Origin: Chrysophaeum taylorii
Lineage: Eukaryota > Sar > Pelagophyceae > Pelagomonadales > Pelagomonadaceae
DNA: 64,000 bases
Direction: 5' to 3'
Assembly (NCBI GenBank): GCA_029834535.1
Contig: JAQMWT010000453.1
Span: forward strand, 1 to 64,000
Part shown: positions 58,922 to 64,000 of the stretch, piece by piece
How positions within the stretch are numbered: the first letter of the stretch is position 1
Layout: each line of letters starts with the position of its first letter
Program-made: the position numbers and the translations under genes
Notes under the pieces: generated by a model
The model's database searches: none
The model's input: the letters and a program-made list of their open reading frames with translations, nothing else
Told to the model about the DNA's origin: nothing

Positions 58922-61900
58922 CCGGACTCGACGCTCCGACCCCCGCAATGCTTTGCACTGTCGCTGCTCTGAGTAGACGAGGGCGGCAGCGAGAACGTCC
59001 CCCTTGCTCTCGAGGAAGAGGCAGCCGCCAGTCGTCAGCCCGCCTGCACCATTTGCAGTGGGCGCGCCGTCGGGCTCGGTCACCATGTCAGCTTCGACCT
59101 GGTCTACAACCTTGAAAGGCGAACCGAGAAGCTCGTCGTCCTCCTCGTCGTCGCCTGAGAGGACGGCGTCCTCTCGAGCAGATGAATCGTGCATCGACTC
59201 GTCGAAGGCAGAGGAAGCAAGATTTTCATCCTCTGCTGTGACCGTCTCGTTTGACGCGGAGCCTGGATTGGCCATAATCTTGGTCATGGCGTCGGCGCGG
59301 TAGTTGAGGAGGACAAAGATCGGGGCATGAAGTTTAATAATGCAGCCTACGGGACCGCAGATGGACGATTCGAGGAGGTGGAAAACGGCGAGGTGGACGA
59401 TTGAGCTAGAGCAGGCCGAGTAGTACAGGACGCTGAGCTGGTCGTGAGGAGGAACGGCTCTGGATCGATCGTGATTACCCGATCTCAATTCGGTTGGTTG
59501 ATGTCGGAGAACATGCTGTCAATGTACAGGATGATGGTGTCATTGAGGTTGTGGAGTGAGCGGTATTTGCAGGGGATAGAAGGGAGCGCAGCTTGGTCGC
59601 GGAGCCGGGCAGAGCCCTCGGTTGGGTCTGAGTCTCGAAACGCATCGCGGCCGAAGATAGTGGCGCCGCTTGTTTCGATGCGCACAGTATTGCCCGTTGG
59701 GAGGATCGACTCCCTCCATGTAGCGAAGAAGGTGCGGATCCGCCAGAGAAGCCGGGTGCGTTGACCGGGTGCATGGTGGGCAGCCTGTCAAGTGCCGTGC
59801 TGAGACGGCGGCCGGTGGGGTGGCGGGCAATGAACCTCAGAAGGACAGTAATGGTGTAGACAGCGAGCTAAAAAGGGACGCCGTCCGGATGCTGCCCGAA
59901 CTTCAGGAGGGCATTATTGTCGAAGGTGACCTGAGCGCCCGTGGCATCAGCCCCAAGCGAAAGCAACGCTCGGTATAGCTCTCCTATACAACGCGATTGG
60001 CGATTGCTTGGCGCCATTGGCGGGTCGTCTCGAAGCTGGAAAAATTCCGCACGCCGAGAGGAGGCCCTGGCCAGTGGCGGTGAGGTGCCCGGTGAAGACT
60101 GCAATCAGGCTTAGCAGGAAGCCCATGTGCGTGACCTAGCGCCCGCCCGCCCGCCTCTATGCTATAATCAACATGGCGACGAGCGTGGATGTACGGAGAT
60201 TTAGTTTCGCAGGCGCGATCGCGAGTTTGGACGGGGAAGTCGGAAGCGAGTGTGGTGGCGTAGCGGTAGGCTTTTGATTCTGGGTGCCCTTCCACAATTT
60301 CTCGTAGTTGAGCCCGAGCTCAGTCAGGCCTCGCTTGATGGCGGATTGGAGGCGCTTGATCTTTCGCGTCTTGGCCTCGGACGTGATGAAGCCCTAGAGG
60401 AATGCGGTGAGCGTCGCGACTGGCTGGCCGAGGCCATGAAGGGTTGCACCGGCGGCGTCGAGGTAGAAGCGAACGGGGAAGCCCTGGTCGTCGATAAACT
60501 TGTCCACGGCGCGGCAGCACCGTCGCAGATATTCATGAGGCCCTCGCGCGCCTCCTCGGCATCTTACCGCACTGTGCGAGGCGCGCCTTTTCGCTCCGAG
60601 TCTCGAGCTCCGTGAGTCGCCGCTCGTGCTTGGCGACCCCGACGCGAAGGTCGGCTATCGTGGTCGCAGCAGCGGACGCAGCGGAGTCGGCGGAAGCGAC
60701 GCGGGCGGCAGAGGCTGCGACCTGGGCGTCGTGCCCCTCCAACTCGCGCCGCTGCTCTGCGACTCGTCGTTGATGCACGTCGCGTTGGCGCTGCTGCTTC
60801 TCGTCGAACTCGCTCTGCTGCTTTGCAAGTCGTCGTTGATGCTCGTCGCGTTGGCGCTCCTGCTCCTCGTCGAACTCGCTCAGCTGCTCTGCTCCTCGTC
60901 GTTGATGCTCGTCGCGTTGGCTGTTCTGATCCGCGAAAGTGCGCTCGTTGTTTCTTGTGGTAGCGCGCTGCCGCTGGAGCTCCACTTTGAGGTCGGCGAA
61001 GTCGCGGTGCGTTGCCACCATCACCGTCAAGGTGGGCTGCAGCTGGCTCTCGGTTATTTCGACTTTTGCGTTGACAGCGGCCACTTCACTGTACCTTGCC
61101 TCGACTTTCGACTGCAGCTTCCGCAAGTGGGCGTCATTTTCTGCACGTCGCTTCTTATCTTCGTCCGGCGTCTGCATCTTTTTCCGAACTGCAGCCGGTG
61201 CGCCGCGCAGCGCCATCATCGGCTCTTCTTGCACGGGTGTGTCCGGCGCGCGCCGCTTACTCCCCGGCTGCGGGCTGGGTAGCACGCTGGCCTCTTCGCC
61301 AGCCCGTATGCGAGTCCAGCGACGACGCTCTGCGGCGGCGACGACGCAGCGATACCTGCAGCCCCGGCGTCTGCTGAAGCAGCCGCCGGCTTCGGCGGGA
61401 AAACTGCGCTGGCTTGTGGGCTTGACGGTGGTGTCGTGGTGTCATGGTCTAACGAAGCCTCGTCGTCTAACGTAGCCTCGTCGTCGTAGCTGTCGGCCGC
61501 AATGGCCTCCTGGTCGTAGACAATCGCAGTGAGCTGCCCCCATTGCGGTGCGTTGCTGAAGTCCCAGACTGGACAGTCGAGGTCGTGGTTGCATTCCTCG
61601 ACAATAGGCCCCAAGCCTCGACCGCAAGAGTACGTCGGGCGTCGGCCGCGGCGCCCACCAGCCGTAAACCTGCCGAGGTTGCTGCAGTAGCCGAAGCGAC
61701 GTCTCCCAGAGGCATCGTTGTAGGCGTATCATCGCCTATGGGTATCGTCCTCGATGCCCGCCAACGCCATGTTAAATACGCCCAGTTCTGGAAGCTCCAC
61801 GCCGTGCGAGTCCGCGCGAAGTTCAGCCAGGAGTATTTCATCGGAGATCCACTTCCCGCGGGTGTCTATGCGTCGCGCAGCGGTCACAAGCGCGTCATTG

Positions 61901-61950
61901 ATCACCTTTCTTGGCATCGCGTACGGCGTGTCTTGAACGACAAGGTTCAA
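58895..61950 (-). pseudogene. Decayed minus-strand coding region of unknown origin, with repeat coiled coil
   Basis: Blocks with coding character follow one another on the minus strand but in different frames: 61,729-61,950 (MPRKVINDALVTAARRID, LGVFNMALAGIEDD), 61,216-61,614 (acidic, DDEATLDDEASLDHD), 60,533-61,285 (250 residues, Lys/Arg start then coiled coil with about 22-residue repeats built on RQRDEHQRRLAKQQSEFDE), about 60,300-60,535, 59,485-59,700 (SLHNLNDTIILYIDSMFSD) and 58,895-59,488 (acidic). The pieces look like one former gene of about 1,000 residues with several frameshifts and stops. Only the coiled-coil block is intact over a long length and may still be a gene by itself. No family recognised; a mobile-element origin is possible given the flanking dispersed repeat. 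Confidence 0.4.
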
Positions 61951-62164
61951 CCCAAAATTGAGTTCTTTAGGAGAAAGGATCCACGGTGCAGCCCTGGAAG
62001 CTTCATTATTTATTTTTCATGCGCGACTCATAATAACGCTCCGTCTGCGCCCCCGGCCATACCCCGTCCCATTGTTCACGATTTCTGGGTACCGGTAAAA
62101 AAAATGTCTGCGTTGGACAGACAACTCTCGTCTTGTGGTAATAAACACGCCTGTTCTTTCGGCT

Positions 62165-64000
62165 ATGGGATGTGTTTGCTTCGTTCTCTTCACGGCGCTG
62201 GCTAGGGCTGCTAATAACATGTAAGGTGTGGGCCGTTGTCTCCACGACTGACAGCCCTGGTCTTGTGGTACGGAGCTTGGTCAGCCATTACGGCGTTGGG
62301 GTCAACGTGGCAAGCGCCAAGACAGTCAATCGCGAGATGGAGGAATCTTGGGGAATTATGTCCTCGACCATAATAAGTCCGTGGTGTACTTGAAAGCTTC
62401 GTCGTGTTCGTCGCACGAGATCTCCGCGCATCTTAAAGAAGGAAATGCGAATCGAAAGAATATCGTTTATCTCGTTGCGATCGAGCGGGGTGCCGAATTC
62501 ATCGTCGACCTCGAAAACACGGCCGAAGTGTATGCGTACGAAGACATCGGATCCGTCGTCAGTGGTTGCACTGCGATTCATGACGTCGTTTCGAGACGGC
62601 CGTGGGTAGTGAACGGGCCGACGGCGGCGCCGCGAAACGCGAGCGGATTGGCGTTTGCGAACCTCGCGCCGTACTTCGACCCGCTCTCGGACGAGGGGGC
62701 GTTAGTTACACCCGTACAGATTACCGAGCGACGTGGTTGTCGGGGACGTGGTGATACAGGACGCGGCACCTGATCAAACGAAGAAAAAGATCGCTATCGT
62801 CCACTCGATCACGGACAACAAACGGCGAGACGTCATCGACGAGCGCGCGATGGCATCGCGTGGGTTACCAAGCGCGACGGCTGCGTCGTACTAGACGACG
62901 GCGTCTTTGAGGCCTGGAATGCTCGGAGCACCGCGTTCGGTCGTGTCGCGTTCTTCGCGCTGTTGTTGCTGGCCAAAACCGCGGCCGGGGCGGAGCTACG
63001 CGGTGACGAGGTTACTGCGGTCGACGAATTTGGGCCATTGCGATCACGGCGGCTGAGACGCGTGATGACATTCTACGGCTGCCCTGAAGCTACGTTTCCG
63101 TTGACGCGCGACGAATTTACTGTCACAGAGAAGACAGCAATAATCGTTTCTCTCGTCCTTGATTATTGTTTTGACGCATCGCGCGGCGCGAGCTCGGCGG
63201 TGCTCCAGATCATCAAGAACGAGTCGGCGGATGATGACGACCTCGTTAAAGCGTGGGTCCGCGATCTCGAGCGTCTCGGCTACGAATGGCCCCCGTTCGT
63301 AGCGTCGCGGTGTCGTCGTTCGCTAACAGTGCGCAAAGGAGAACAGTCCGAGCATGCCGCGGGCGACGACGCGAGCCAAGGTACCACCAATACGGCCCGA
63401 ATAATCAATTTTATCAGTTCGGATACCACGACGCCGAGCAGGCTGCAGCGTGCAAATGTGTCTACGTCCTCAGCAAGTTCTATGCGTCTAGCATAGATGA
63501 GCGCGTACCGCGCTACTAACCTGAAGAAGTGTTAGACATCCCGCGCTGTTGCGACGCGAGAGCTCAACATCACAACAATCTCGGCTAATACTTTTTCGAG
63601 CGATACAAATCAAATTTCCGAGTCACCGAAAGATCTGGATGGAATACGTACCTCGACGAGCGTTTGGAAGCAGCACACCTTACCTCGCGGGATGGCCGCC
63701 CACCGTTTTTCGCGGACCATCGTCGACATCGCCTCGCCCGCGCTCAACCAAGCCGAAATTATGACCAACACATCATCGCCCGGTTATATGTGCGTACACT
63801 TGCGTCGCGAACAAGAGTGGTTCAGCCCAAATCCCGGAACCCACGAGGACTGCAAGAAGCGCGCCTGCTTGTAGTGCTTGTAGACCCGGAGTGTCGTCGC
63901 CGTCATCCGGAACGTCGCGTTACAAACTCGTCAACGAACGATCTACATCGCCACCAATGCCATCGCCGGCAAAACGAGCTACTACCAGAACACCCTCAAA
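62165..64000 (+). pseudogene. Broken direct copy of the STELLO-like/O-fucosyltransferase-like fusion gene, cut by the window end
   Basis: It aligns in order with the intact gene at 55,379: TCKVWAVVSTTDSPGLVVRS, VVYLKASSCSSHEISAHLKE, RKNIVYLVAIERGAEFIVDL, FANLAPYFDPLSDEGALV, EATFPLTRDEFTVTEKT, CKCVYVLSKFYAS and YMCVHLRREQEWF. The copy is spread over several frames, e.g. a shift in the signal-peptide part and more near 62,730-62,900, and has a stop where the intact gene reads RVPRYAPED (here RVPRY then stop, near 63,518) and another after KKRACL (near 63,873). It is in the same orientation 6.8 kb downstream, a tandem duplicate that has decayed. The end lies beyond the window. Confidence 0.8.

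Overview
The window looks like nuclear DNA of a photosynthetic eukaryote. My best guess is a stramenopile alga with a complex (secondary) plastid, pelagophyte-like. The reasons are GC-rich, C-ending codons, tightly packed genes with few and very short GT-AG introns (37-79 nt), several proteins starting with a signal peptide followed by a plastid-type leader, a Rieske oxygenase of the PAO/TIC55 class, and typical eukaryotic nuclear proteins (H2A.Z, importin alpha, kinesin, YEATS, SET). The lineage is inference; no rRNA or other marker is present.

Layout. 1-12,400 is a repeat island of lower GC. It holds a broken Ty3/gypsy-type LTR retroelement on the minus strand (about 1,310-10,800) whose middle carries a cytosine DNA methyltransferase block, a second element end joined tail-to-tail at about 1,300, a (GTTCACCT) repeat tract and a Helitron/PIF1 helicase remnant. 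12,476-35,328 is a dense gene block: a small three-exon Lys-rich protein, an unknown membrane-like protein, a KDPG aldolase-type enzyme, the Rieske oxygenase, a repeat coiled-coil/Gly-zipper protein, a Got1-like protein, a full-size ABCG transporter with degenerate ATPase motifs, a J-protein, a two-HMG-box protein, a small one-helix plastid-type protein, histone H2A.Z, an NTE/patatin phospholipase, a plastid-type protein and a YEATS protein. 35,325-38,980 has an F-box/ankyrin gene and a hAT DNA transposon with clear inverted repeats and an 8-bp target duplication.

38,980-57,466 is again gene-dense: a PuuE/NodB-type deacetylase, an RSH-like protein, an ankyrin protein, importin alpha, a small membrane protein, a SET-domain protein, a kinesin, a very large beta-propeller/solenoid-like protein and a STELLO-like/O-fucosyltransferase-like fusion. 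57,467-64,000 is gene-poor, with a decayed coding region of unknown origin and a broken direct-repeat copy of the fusion gene running off the right end.

Several genes concern chromatin (H2A.Z, YEATS, HMG, SET), but they lie among unrelated genes, so I infer no operon-like module. Pairs are often divergent with short shared promoters or convergent with touching 3' ends. Short dispersed repeats recur in the gaps between genes.
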